NCBI GenBank assembly: GCA_003550305.1
Contig: QKYT01000613.1
Location: forward strand, 17,798 to 39,054
Origin: Glomus cerebriforme
Taxonomy: Eukaryota > Glomeromycota > Glomeromycetes > Glomerales > Glomeraceae
DNA: 21,257 nt
Direction: 5' to 3'
Positions 1 to 10,070 of the stretch are shown here, one piece after another. The translations under genes and the position numbers were made by a program. Every line of letters begins with the position of its first letter. The stretch's first letter is position 1. The notes beneath the pieces are model-generated. The model saw only the letters and a program-made list of their open reading frames with translations, was not told the DNA's origin and ran no database searches.

Positions 1-580
1 CTTTTAAAATATGAAATACTCAAATAAGTGTTATAATTTTGTTATTTAAAATTAAACTATTTATTTATATATAATAAATATAATAAATATAAATCAGCCA
101 AATTAATACTAAAAATACGCAAATCTAACCTCTTGCTTTTAAAAAAAATTACTAAAAATACGCATTATGAATACCTGACTTTAACCAAAAAAAGCCAAAA
201 TAATACNCAAATCAAAACCTGGCTTCAATATTTATCACTATTATGGCTACGCATTTGTTGACCCTACCCCTATATATATATTTCGGGATCCTGGCCAAAT
301 ATCAAATCCTGAAAATATGCTGAAATTCCAGAGTTTTAACAACATGTCACTTTCTCGTAACCTATATCACGAGGTGATTGGCAATTCAGATATGAAAAAA
401 AAGTGACTAAGCCACCATTATTTTTCGATTAATCATCAGATTGATCATTATATTTTTTAGCTTTAATATAATTATGACACTAATTTATTCATGGCTTATT
501 TAACATATCACATAAAAGCAAGCCCTTCTTACTTATCCCGCTACCTCACCTCTTCAATAAAACTTTTCTTGTTTGTAAAA
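1..580. other. AT-rich flank without a recognisable gene
   Basis: No convincing coding frame is seen. A 15-bp direct repeat, TACTAAAAATACGCA, occurs at 107-121 and 150-164, and a third degenerate copy with an N follows near 201-210. A short hairpin (CTCGT ... ACGAG) lies near 353-374. This stretch may include the old promoter of the decayed gene that begins at 581, but no clear promoter motif was identified. Confidence 0.4.
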
Positions 581-1239
581 ATGTTTCTTGAATGGAATGA
601 TGAATAAACCTGCATTCTCATTGATGAATATAAAAATTGTAATGGAGAATATCACTGAACTCCTAAATGCAATAAGAGAATCTTCTGGAAAAAAATAGCA
701 GAGAAGCTCAATGAAGTTAATAATTCTAATTACTTTACTGGGAAAGCTTGCAACAAGAAATTTTTAATCTTAACTTGAGCGTACTATGTAAGTATATGGT
801 CTTGTCTCTATGAGACCTATTAATCATTTCTGATCTAATACTTAGATAACTAAGGCCTATTATGGAGGAACTAAAAGCAAGAGGAGTCTTGTCAGTGCAC
901 AGAATTCTGGAAAGAATCTGGTAATTAGTTTTGTTATCCTGAAGCCTTGAATTGAGGGATATTTATTGTTTCTAGTCCTAATGTAGGAATAACATTATCA
1001 TCATCCAACACCGTAGTAGATGAGCAGTTATCTGAGAATTTGAATTCTTTTGCAAGGTCTAATACTTCTTCCCTTCACACAAATAAACCAAATCATCAAG
1101 ACCCGTAACACCTTCTATTGAGTCTCCTGTAGTCTCTAGACCTGTTACTCCAACACTCCCTGCATTCTCTCAAAGTGCGAATGTAATTAATGTTACTATT
1201 AATTATGGTGGAAAAGGAAAGAGTTCAGAAGAACAATAA
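581..1239 (+). pseudogene. Decayed Myb/SANT-like DNA-binding protein gene
   Basis: Reading from the ATG at 581, one frame gives MFLEWNDE, stop, TCILIDEYKNCNGEYH, stop, then TPKCNKRIFWKKIAEKLNEV, ending near 777. The tryptophan at the start and the FWKKIAEKLN helix with NYFTGKACNKKF after it resemble a trihelix or Myb/SANT-like DNA-binding domain. A plausible intron with donor GTAAGT and acceptor CTTAG spans 788-845. Later pieces continue in shifted frames: YYGGTKSKRSLVSAQ, then EFWKE, then a Ser/Pro/Thr-rich tail ending NVINVTINYGGKGKSSEEQ and TAA at 1237-1239. Two in-frame stops and at least two frameshifts mean it cannot make the full protein. If once active it would have acted in the nucleus. 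The domain call is from pattern recognition only. An AATAAA lies about 90 nt downstream. Confidence 0.55.
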
Positions 1240-1435
1240 GATTAGTATTATATAGCGCTTATAGCATTATAATGATCTAGCTGTTTTTTTACAATTATAG
1301 CTATATTAATAAGCAAATGTAATTAATAAATATCATTTGTAAAATACGAAACACGTTTAAAAAACTCAAAATAAAATCTTTATTATATTTTTGTAAAGTA
1401 ATACATGAGAAAGGGGTCGGCCAGCTAAGTTAAAA

Positions 1436-2638
1436 ATGAAACTAATAAAAGATATCGGAGTAGATCACGTTTAAAGGGAGGAATTGCGACGGCCTTTTGA
1501 AAATTTACAGTAGTATGTAACATTAATGACAAAATTAATGATATTGCTAAAGAGATTGCACGTAGTAGAGGAGGAGAATGCATCTCTGAAAGTTATATAA
1601 ATTGTCAGGTGCCAATATTTGGTGAAATGTGCTAAAGATCATTTATGGTCTGCAAACCTTAATTGTGTGAAGAATAACAAAACGTGGTGCCCATGGTGTG
1701 CAGTTGAAATTCGTCGTACATGAATAATTGAAGATATGAGGAAGTTTGCAGAGAGAAAGGGAAGTCTTTGCCTTTCAACTGAGTATATTAATAGACAAGA
1801 TCCTCTTGAATGGCAGTGTAAAGAAGGCCATAAGTGGAAGGCTTCGGCAAAAGATGTTCTTAAGAGAACTTGATATCGAAGATGCAGTACACTAGGTCAA
1901 AAACATGTTATACCCGACAAAAAAACTATCCCGTACAAAGACATGATCAAGAAGAGCATGTTACACATCAACCTATTGACATAGCAAACAGTATTGCACA
2001 AAAACGAGGTGGTAAGTGTCTTTCTAAATATGTTAATGCAAGTACTCAAATGCTTTGGAGATGTGCCAAAGGTCATGAATGGTCTACAACTCTTTATCGA
2101 ATGAAAAATATGGGAAGATGGTGCACACAATGTGCTGGCAATCTTCCNTGTGGTCTTATGGAAGCTAAAGAAATCACCCACAGTAGAGGAGGTATGTGTC
2201 TTTCTACAGAATATATAAATCTCTGTGTTCCAATGCAATGGATGCGTAATAAAGATCATAAATGGTTCACTAGTTTTAATAGTATAAAACACTCTAAGAC
2301 ATGGAGTCCATATTGCTTAAATAAACATGAAAATCTATGTCACGAAGTCATAACCAACATTTCTTGGTCCACCTTCTAGCATCCGCCGACCAGATTTCTT
2401 GAAAACGCCTGAACACCCTCGAGGACTAGAACTTGACATTTACTATCCACAGTATGGATTTGCTATAGAGATACAGGGCAAACAACATGAGCAACATGTA
2501 AAACACTTTCATAAAGATCCAGAAGAATTTGAAAAGCAGTTAATGCGTGATCAACTCAAAAAAGAAATTTGCGAAAAGAATTTGATTGTTTTAAGATATG
2601 TTATGAATTGGGTCTCATTGAATAAACTCGAATATTAA
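1436..2638 (+). pseudogene. Broken zinc-ribbon repeat protein with C-terminal nuclease-like domain
   Basis: Four tandem zinc-ribbon/treble-clef units can be read. Unit 1 (about 1534-1703) has SRGGECIS, KCAKDHLW and WCPWC. Unit 2 (about 1730-1890) has KGSLCLSTEYIN, WQCKEGHKW and, after a stop where Trp is expected, YRRC. Unit 3 (about 1978-2130) has KRGGKCLS, RCAKGHEW and WCTQC. Unit 4 (about 2160-2320) is degraded: MRNKDHKW and WSPYC have each lost a cysteine. The C-terminal part, open from about 2363 to 2638, reads LELDIYYPQYGFAIEIQGKQHEQ..., a small PD-(D/E)XK/Vsr-like pattern (LELD, then EIQ with H). At least three frameshifts (near 1612-1622, 1890-1975 and 2350-2363) and stops at about 1720 and 1871 break it. 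The last residues after LRYV look atypical, so the 3' end may also be altered. Such fusions are known from Rhizophagus and giant viruses; the role is unknown. The ATG at 1436 is only a guess, because the frame closes soon after it. Confidence 0.65.
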
Positions 2639-3098
2639 ATGCTTTTGCGATTTCTTTCGACTATAATTTTATTCATATGGAATTATATGAAAAATCTCCC
2701 ACACACATACATATTAAAGTTATGAATCCAATGTGAGTAAGTTAACGAATTATTATTATGTAGAATTGTTTACAAAGCGAAGCCTGCAACTTTTCACACG
2801 TTATAATTCCACCATCATCGATATTCTGTGATGTCAGTTATTAAGGTGGCTTAGAAATTTTTCTGTCACACGGGCTATTGTATGACGGCAACGTGATTTT
2901 ATCCAAATCATCAAAATAAAACTGATTCGAAATTTAATCAAAAAGTTATAGTTATTTTTGTAACGCATCCCGCGTCTTAAATAAAATAAAAATAAAATAA
3001 TCAAAAAGTTATTTATTTTATAATGACTCAATACATAATGATTATTTTTTCATAAAAGAGCGATAGTTTTTCCTCTTGCTCTCTAATGGTTTTTTATC
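2639..3098. other. Intergenic region with upstream sequence of the Crinkler-type gene
   Basis: No gene is seen. A 15-bp direct repeat TAATCAAAAAGTTAT occurs at 2935-2949 and 2998-3012, 63 bp apart. A TGACTCA (Gcn4/AP-1-type site) lies at 3024-3030, 69 bp before the ATG at 3099. A pyrimidine-rich leader (TTTTTCCTCTTGCTCTCT) directly precedes the start. A regulatory role for any of these is inference. Confidence 0.4.
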
Positions 3099-3106
3099 AT
3101 GGCTGA
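3086..3106 (+). promoter_or_regulatory. Short upstream ORF overlapping the main start codon
   Basis: An ATG at 3086 opens a six-codon frame (MVFYHG) that stops at 3104-3106, five bases past the main ATG at 3099 and in another frame. A ribosome starting here would miss the main start unless it scans leakily or reinitiates, so this ORF could dampen translation. It matters only if transcription starts upstream of 3086, which the sequence does not show. Confidence 0.4.
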
Positions 3107-4587
3107 AACAGCAGGTCAATTACTAGCTCATGTCGTTCCAGCTTGCCAATGGCTCCCACAAAACTCACCTAATCCAAATTCAATAATACCTGCTTATCCA
3201 CGGTTTCCGGTTAACGTGAGGGAATGGGCCGGATTCCGTCAAGCTGTCAGAACGCAACTTCTCCCTCCAGGAGGACAACTATTCCCCGTATTTCCAACTA
3301 ATGCACAACCTTTAAGAGTCGAAACAAACGTAACAACTCGTTTTCAAAATAATATTTTATGGCCAGTTGGGACATTATTACAATTACAAAGGGCGGTTTT
3401 TGATGAAGATAGTCGTGGACTCTTGGGCTCTACCGGCTTCGTATTACGTACTAATAACCAATTGCCCAAGATGCCGGTGGAAATGAAAACACGCCACAAT
3501 CTTCACTTACGTGGTTATAATTTCTGGGAAATTTATCGATCTGCTGACCGGCGTAATATTAGGGATCCAAATTTTAAATTCAAGAAAAGGATCCTATCGC
3601 AGATATTTGGTGAAATGGCCTGTAATGGCCTCCATTATGGGATTTTATCAAATTATAGCGATACATACTTTCTTATGCGACAAGAAGCAGATCCAAACAC
3701 CCTGCATGTTTCTCGTGTTTTTCGACCTAGTGATACCAATCCGACTTTACGTGAATGTGTTTACTATATCAGTCAACTGGCAATTAATGATGTTATCGGT
3801 CTTAGACTTGGACGTGTATTGCAAGACAATGATTCATCTAATAATGATGATAGCGACGACTCTAGTCATGATGAGCCTGGTGATCCTCATGACCATAATT
3901 ACTCGGAATCCTCTAATGATGATTCTAGTGATGATGATGGTGCTAATTATTCGAGAAAGAGGAAGAGAAAGCAAAGTTCAGTAAAGACCGGCAGGAGAGC
4001 AAGTTCGTCCAAGAGAATTGCTATTATAAGTGAATACATAGGTGGCGGGTCTTCTGGACAAGTTTTTTCTGGATATTATGATAATCAAGCTGTAGCGTGG
4101 AAGACTTGTGACACGTATAAGAAGCAGGAGGAGATGAAAACGCTAAAACATGAGGCTCATATTTATTCTGTTTTGAAAGAATGTCAAGGTACAAAATTTT
4201 TTTTCATTCATAATTTTAATATTATTAGATATTATTAACTTGTCTATTGCAATATTGATATTAGGTCGTGTTATTCCATGTTTGTTCTATAAAGGTTATA
4301 TTTATGACAGATACCTTTTTGCACTAGCGTTACAATTAATTGAGGGTGCCCATCACGTTGATCCGGAAAGACTCACTAAAGAGGAAAAAAAAATAATAGT
4401 CAATCAGCTCAAGTCAATACATAATTATGGCGTCCTACATAATGACATCTCAAAGCAAAATATTCTATATGAACCAAAGAGTTGCCATTACTTTTTTATT
4501 GATTTTGGCTTGAGTGAGATCGTGGATAATAAGTCGCCGAAATTGCGCAAGGAAGAAAGGAGATTAAAAAGGCTTTTACAACTTTAA
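3099..4587 (+). CDS. Crinkler-type protein: nuclease-like domain plus kinase domain, two exons
   Basis: Exon 1 is 3099-4188 and exon 2 is 4265-4587. Removing the 76-nt intron gives 470 residues. Residues 1-235 look like the restriction-endonuclease-like domain of Crinkler-type effectors: strand and PVEMKT (Glu128, Lys130), then helix QIFGEMACNGLHYGILSNY (168-186) and YFLMR. The upstream position where an acidic residue is usual reads STGFVL, so nuclease activity is doubtful. Residues 241-282 are Asp/Ser-rich. RKRKRK (286-291) and GRRASSSKR (298-306) form a likely nuclear signal. The kinase domain starts near 308: Gly loop GGGSSGQVFSG (315-325), VAWK Lys335, helix Glu352, catalytic loop HNDISKQNIL (Asp424, Asn429; the HRD Arg is Asn) and DFG 443-445. 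It ends KEERRLKRLLQL with no full C-lobe, which I believe is usual for this kinase type. No ubiquitin-like header or signal peptide is evident. In this family such proteins are candidate secreted or nuclear effectors or internal-conflict proteins; activity and target are unknown. Confidence 0.75.
4189..4264 (+). other. Spliceosomal intron in the Crinkler-type gene
   Basis: The donor is CAAG|GTACAA, a branch-like ATTAAC lies at 4234-4239, and the acceptor is ATATTAG. Splicing joins a phase-1 exon end (G) to GT, remaking a Gly codon and continuing ECQG-RVIPCLFYKG, which links the kinase N-lobe to the C-lobe. Without splicing the frame stops at 4236-4238, still inside the intron. Confidence 0.75.
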
Positions 4588-5149
4588 ATATCTGGATGTA
4601 TAGTGTTCATGTGAAAAAAATTGAATCAATTATTGATGATTATTCACTTTGACCAGTTTGTGGGTGTTAATTGCTTAATTCGTAATCCGTCGACCATTTG
4701 ACCATATTTACATAAGTTTTAATTTGATCCTTTTATAACTCTATATTATAAATTTATAATTTTAAATATATTTGACCATTACAATTTAAAATTTTATTTA
4801 ACGATCAATAGCCAATCTTTCATTCTTGATTAATTTTTGTCAAAAAAAATATTTTTTTTTTTTGCAAAGAAGTTTAACATTGTAATGGCTGAAAATTTTC
4901 TGTCAATAGATTAAATTAAATTATAATTTTGTTCTAAATTTTTATATTTATTCTCAATATATTAATTATTCTGATTTATTTACGGAAATGTAATTAAAAA
5001 TTTCGTCACATAGAAAGAAGAAATTTATTTCGTAACATTTGATAATAACAATACAAAGTCAAATTATTTATTTTTTTTTTTGATCTATAAAAATTAATAA
5101 TAAATTTTACTATCTAGAATAAATAAAGAGATATAAATTTACATTCTAG
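4588..5149. other. AT-rich spacer downstream of the Crinkler-type gene
   Basis: No coding frame is convincing. The start presumably holds the 3' UTR. A TTTGACCAT motif recurs near 4696 and 4769. No AATAAA is seen directly after the stop. Homopolymer T and A tracts are common. Confidence 0.35.
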
Positions 5150-5317
5150 TCTATTGATAAAGCTGCTGTTATTTCTATTCATGCAAAACTTGCTATTCAA
5201 TATTAACTTTTGCATTTACTTTCTTATCCTCATGATATTCCTATAATATTTGATGAAATAAGGCAATGTACAGACTGGTTTAAAAATCATAAAAAAGTAT
5301 TACAACGAGCAAATCAG
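5150..5317 (+). pseudogene. Exon-like fragment of unrecognised gene
   Basis: Between an acceptor-like ATTCTAG and a donor-like CAG|GTTCAT, 168 nt (56 codons) read in one frame with a single TAA: SIDKAAVISIHAKLAIQY, stop, then LLHLLSYPHDIPIIFDEIRQ and CTDWFKNHKKVLQRANQ. The amino-acid composition is protein-like, unlike the surrounding A/T spacer. The family is not recognised. It may be one exon left from a gene destroyed by drift, or captured by a transposon. No neighbouring exon was found. Confidence 0.35.
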
Positions 5318-6544
5318 GTTCATTTAATATAAAATTAATTCTATGAGGAGTAGTAACAAGCTTGTGAATGTAAATATAGTGTTTAATTTTTAAAAGCTAA
5401 ATCTTGTTCCTTTTTACTCACTTTTATAAAAAATCTCATATGATGGATTAAGATTATTTATTATTATATCGCAAACTGGTGCATTTCTTTAAAAAATTCT
5501 TCCAATATATTTTTACATATTAATTTGCCAATTATTTTTTCTGATCAAAATAAACTTATTTGCGAATACAAAGTACGATATATAACATTCATTTAATATA
5601 TTAGAAGTATAGTATATAATATAATCTTACTGATATAATCATTTGGTATTTGTATTATGTTCATATTTTAAACAATTTAATATTAGTTTATTCATTTTAG
5701 TAAATATAATAAGTTTATTAAAATTACAAGAAATATTATATTTAAGTCAAAAAATTTTTTTTTTAAATTGTAAAATTGGTGAATTATATCTCCTACTAAA
5801 TAATAAACTAAATAACTATTCTGTATTTCTAATTGATCAATTCTGTTTTTTGTTGTTATATCCATTTCTGTATCTCACTCATACACCCAGTTTTTCGTAT
5901 AATGTTCTATTTACTCCTATATTTGTTTGATTTATTATTATTTCTCCCTTTGTTCATAATTCAAATTTTCCTGGATTCGTTTCAGACTTTGATATAAACT
6001 CTATAATGTTGTAAAATTTTCTGTTTAGAATCTCCTTTTATGTTTGTTTCATCAATTTATTGTATGTTGGCTTATTCTCTTTGCTATGCCTATTTACTTG
6101 TACAATCATTTTGCTCTTCCATCAATTTCTTTAAGTTTCAGCCTTACGACTATATCCTAAAACCCAAACACTTTGGTTTCCTTCTTCTTTCAATTCACAT
6201 AGCATTCCATTTAAATTTTCTACAGTATTTGTTGCAAAGGAGATGGTGAAGAAATAATAGATAAACTTCGTCCAATCCACCTTCTACAGTGAATTCTTCA
6301 GTAATTTCATCATCCGCCATTATATTATTTGTTTTGTTATTAAAAATGTTCATTGTTTTAATATCTTTTTTTCTTGGTGTCTTTTTCATCATCTGTTCTA
6401 CCTGAGTTATAAAGCTTTGTTTATGACCATAAAATGAATCCAAACTCTTTTAAAATCATTAAAACTTCATTTTCTCAAAATCTGGATGGTGTTTGTATTA
6501 CATGAGCTCATAAGTAAAATTGTAAATAAGTATAAAAAAAATGG
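5318..6544. other. AT-rich spacer; pyrimidine-rich arm of repeat copy A
   Basis: From about 5640 the plus strand is T/C-rich, so the minus strand is purine-rich and gives open but unfamiliar stretches. The longest is on the minus strand at 6195-6443, rich in Lys/Asp/Glu (for example VEQMMKKTPRKKDI and EEFTVEGGLDEV). Similar pyrimidine-rich arms lie on the same side of copies B and D, and a purine-rich one beside inverted copy C. This suggests a decayed coding arm of a larger element. No family was recognised. Confidence 0.35.
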
Positions 6545-6783
6545 AAAGGGAATTCTAGTCTAAACCAAACCAGCCAGCAACTATCTNACCGGTCTTTCCT
6601 TGCCTGATACGAAGANAACCTCATATACAGTATAAGGAAGAGAAGAGGAAGTTTAAAGGAATCTAAAAAATAAATACCAAACCCGCCAGATAGAAAATAC
6701 TTGACTAACTGACTGGTATTACAGGTTTCCTTGCCTGATACGAGGAAGACCTCTATATACAGTATAAGGAAGATAAGAGGGAA
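6545..6783 (+). repeat. Repeat family copy A: tandem dimer of a ~131-bp unit
   Basis: Two units whose TTTCCTTGCCTGATACGA cores start at 6595 and 6726, exactly 131 bp apart. Each unit has an AAACC...GCCAG block, an ACTCGACTATCT/CTTGACTAACT block, then the core. In the second unit the core can fold: TTCCTT (6727-6732) with AAGGAA (6766-6771), CTG with CAG, and GAGG-AAGA-CCTC (6742-6753). The first unit has the variant GAAGANAACCTC, which weakens the inner stem. Both Ns fall in this copy's first unit. Open frames across this copy on the minus strand are by-products of the repeat. Confidence 0.85.
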
Positions 6784-7126
6784 TATCAAGGATAGAGAAA
6801 ATATCTTGCTGACAATTTATTTTTAAAATAAGGTGAATGAGCTCTAAGGATATTTAATATATTTTTAAATATTTAATATGATAATTAAAAAAATAATATG
6901 GAATTTTGGAGGTTTATATAATTAAAAATATTAAGAATATAAAAATGAGTCAAAATTATAAATAATACAATAATAAATTACATTACACAAAATTTCGATC
7001 ATTGCTATTTGACTCATGATTTCTCCCTAATATTCAAAATACGCAAATATGTACTGTATGATCAAAAGGCCTAATTTAGAAAATTGATTAACCAAATATG
7101 GAATTTAATTTGCCACATAATATATT
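6784..7126 (+). repeat. Downstream flank of repeat copy A
   Basis: This AT-rich stretch is similar, in reverse complement, to 12128-12420 beside copy C. Shared landmarks are GAGCTCTAAGGATATTT, TGAGTCA (6946-6952), TGACTCATGATTTCTCC (from 7010) and AACCAAATATGGAATTTAATTTGC. It also resembles 16241-16443 beside copy D. The element is therefore larger than the 131-bp units. Its outer end is probably near 7126, where similarity to copy C stops. Confidence 0.55.
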
Positions 7127-8283
7127 AGAAACATGACTTCTTTTTGATTGTACTGTATATTACAAAAAAAAAATATACTTGTTGTAGCCCAAACGCCAAA
7201 TCTGACTTGGGATAGCTAAACTAAATTAAAACTACCATCTAGTACTGGGTTCATGGCCCATATTTTAATTTTTTATTCATTTTTTTTAAATAAATAAAAA
7301 TAGGATATAACCAAATTAGTATTTAATATTTATCGTGTTTAATATTATAAGAAGCAGAAAAATATTGAAGAAATTTATATGAGGACTATACTGACAACTT
7401 TATGTTATAAAAATGAAGTTCCAATTCGAAATTGTTATTGGTATTAAAGTTTTAAAAAAGATTAATTTCAAAATTAATATAATTCTTTCTCCGTTTTAAT
7501 TTTAATAAATCTTTTATAGTAAATAATTACACAAAACAAAAGTACATTGTATTTTTTTGCTAGTGGATCCTTCATTTTCATCATTTGGGTATTATTTTGT
7601 CTTTTTCCTTATCTCATCATCAAATTTTGTTCGATATTGTCTTGTTCTATTTCTACCTCAATACCCTCAATATCACTATCATATTCACCTTTATATGCTT
7701 CCATTTCAATATCAATATCATTTTCATTTTTAATTTTTAAAGAATCAAACAAATAATTAATATTGTATTTTATAAATATGACTAGCAAAGAATAACTTTA
7801 TTTGCTTTATTTATAATTTTGGCTTACATAAAAAAAAAATAAATAAACTTTTTATTATTTTAAATAATTAATACAAATTAATTAATTTCTATTATCATGA
7901 AAAAATAATTACCTTTTAGTTTATTTTACAATAAATAATTATTTAATTATTAAGTCAAATAATATGTAAATTTGAATTTATATTCAGACAATCATCAAAA
8001 TTTTTATTTACACTAAAAAAATATTCATTTTTTCAATAATAAGATTTGTTCTGATATTATACCACTAGAAATTTATAATTTCCAGAAATTAGAACTCGTT
8101 GTAATACATATTACAGACTAATAAATACTACATCTCAATAAAATTTAAAATGATTCTCTAGTTTCCTTATTAAAAACAAAGATGGAAAACAGTTCATGAT
8201 CAACACTTCACCTCATTATCATCCTCATATGATGGCAACAAATTGATACTTCAGTAGATTTAATTATTATTATTATAATTTTT
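7127..8283. other. AT-rich spacer without a recognisable gene
   Basis: The only non-A/T-rich patch is at about 7185-7260 (TTGTAGCCCAAACGCCAAATCTGACTTGGGATAG). The open frame at 7547-7756 is a low-complexity Ser/Ile/Phe reading of T/C-rich DNA and is not credible as a protein. Confidence 0.35.
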
Positions 8284-10070
8284 TCTCTAACTCTCTTCCC
8301 TCTCTTCCACGAGATCAAATAGTGAATTTAAATAATCCCAATGTCCCTTAGAATTAGATCCCCTTATCAACACCACCTTTTTAGGATGCCCTAATACCTT
8401 GAAAACACTTAGTTCTATAAAAAGATCAAACCTTAATGCTTCTACTTTTACCTTTTTCACAGATAGATCAGTACAAAACATTACCAAACACAATTGTAGA
8501 ATGGGATTTGGGTGGATAGAAACCTCTGCCCATCCTACTATTACTTGTTTTAATGGACGTACCACACACTTACCTTCGGCCACTAAAGTGAAAACAATGG
8601 CAGTTTTAACAACCCCTCCTAACAGTTGCATAACAATTTACACAGATTTAGCAAATTTCATTGCCACCTACTAACATTTCATTATCAAAAAATTAACCTA
8701 TCGTAAGCAATTAAAGATGAATAATTTTTTACTTTAACTCACTTTAGCACAATATATTGATCAAAACAATCTGAACATCAACATCGTTAAAATCAAATCT
8801 CATTCAAATAATATATCCCACGACATGCGGACCATCTAGCTAAACTTGTGGTTTCTCCCATTATTATCAACCCAAAGATCATCCTAGGAAATCTCACATA
8901 GAATAACTTGGGGATATTAGACAAAAATCTTCATCATTGGGGTAAAACCCTCAGCAACGCCAAACTTTTTAATCAATTTCTTTCACAAAAGAACCTCATA
9001 CCGCTACATAAGATAGTCAACACTCACCCTATAGACTCCCTGACCAGGTTTACTTATACAACAGATGATATACGCAAACCTAAACACATCAACAAATATC
9101 ACAGCAGACAAATTAAAGCGGCCAATTACACTTTGCCCACTGGGACAACATAACAGAAATTTTATCCCAACCTTTATCCACCTGATCCCATTAAGTGCTT
9201 TTTTTGCCAAACGGAATTAGATGATAACAAACATCTTGGAAATTGTTCTTCATACACGTTTCGTTTGAATGAAACTATTGAACTTCACAAAAATAGATTA
9301 CTGAACATTTGCAAGGAATAATTATTATCCTCAACCAAAAGATAACAAGTTGTTAATTTAATTATTAACAATTCTCCAATTTTTAGTCCAATTTCACTTT
9401 CACTAGTACAGGACCATTACCCGCTCTACCTCCTGATACACAATTATATCTCTTCGTGCTTAACTTTACTTTTTACATCAATTTTTATGAATAAAAAATT
9501 GACGTCAAGCTCTCTAATTCAATATGTTTCTACTTTTATCAAAGATCTTTACAATATCATCTGGATCCTAGAACAAAAACCTTTAAAGATTTTGAACGAT
9601 CGCACAATAAAATGATTATACAGCCACAATTCTAATATTCAACTGAACACGGTTCCTCAATATCACTGAGACCGTCTCTGACATCTCCATCATCAACAAT
9701 CAACACCATTAGTTAACCTGAATGCCTGGTTACTATGGGTCTCTAGTAACTTTCTACATTCTGATAATTGGCACCTCCATTGTGATTATAACAATTATTG
9801 TTCCTCTTTATTTTTAGATCAATTAGATCAGTTTTATATTTTTTCTTCTTATTTTCATGTAAACTATATAGACTTCTCCTCATTCCTCTTAACATAGTAT
9901 AGTAGCTAATGCTCTCCCTTTAAAAGAGAAAGCCAGCGGTCAGGGTATCATTCTAGACATAGGTTTTAGAGTAGTTAACTTATATTTATTGAATTTATTC
10001 TTAGAATAGTATCTTTAAAATGTAACACACCTATTCCTATGTTAAAAATAAAAATAAAAATAAAATTATC
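8284..10070 (+). mobile_element. 5'-truncated, decayed LINE (non-LTR retrotransposon) 3' end
   Basis: An RNase H-like frame (below) is followed by pieces typical of the C-terminus of a LINE polyprotein, including a CCHC-type cluster, then a non-coding tail and an A-rich repeat tail AAAAATAAAAATAAAAATAAAA at 10044-10065. A possible short target duplication, ATAATTTTT, occurs at 8275-8283 and 10071-10079. It is A/T-only, so it could be chance. If real, the insertion is 5'-truncated inside the RNase H-coding part, as is usual for LINEs. All coding parts carry stops and frameshifts. Confidence 0.65.
8336..9330 (+). pseudogene. LINE polyprotein remnant: RNase H and C-terminal zinc-binding region
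   Basis: The frame through 8674 reads ASTFTFFTDRSVQNITKHNC, MGFGWIETS, FNGRTTHLPSATKVKTMAV and ITIYTDLANFIATY, the layout of a type I RNase H. The first Asp (FTDRS, 8456-8470) and the third (YTD) are kept. The Glu expected in SATKAET is Lys here (KVKT), so catalysis would be lost. Further on, KIKSHSNNISHDM shifts frame into ADHLAKL, the closing RNase H motif. Then LGILDKNLHHWGKTLSNAKL and TTDDIRKPKHINKYHSRQIK follow, and after a stop CFFCQTELDDNKHLGNC (9196-9245), a C-x2-C-x8-H-x3-C cluster. Later fragments (for example YVSTFIKDLYNIIW near 9524-9563) extend the relic. The product is inactive. In life the RNase H would help remove RNA during reverse transcription. Confidence 0.65.

Noticed and set aside
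2834..3031. Minus-strand 65-residue ORF upstream of the Crinkler-type gene
   Set aside because: It is a low-complexity Ile/Leu/Phe reading of A/T-rich promoter sequence.
3511..3984. Overlapping 157-residue plus-strand ORF inside the Crinkler-type gene
   Set aside because: It is a shadow frame of the acidic, repetitive part of the real exon and has no protein-like domain.
6726..6771. Hammerhead ribozyme in the repeat core (CTGATACGA)
   Set aside because: The conserved CUGANGA and GAAA core is not present, and no twister, pistol or hatchet pattern was recognised.
6508..6789. Minus-strand ORF across copy A, and the matching plus-strand frame through copy C
   Set aside because: Both are readings of the same non-coding repeat. 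The similar peptides reflect DNA identity, not protein conservation.
8287..8631. Minus-strand ORF opposite the RNase H remnant
   Set aside because: It is antisense to a recognisable RNase H frame and shows no motif.
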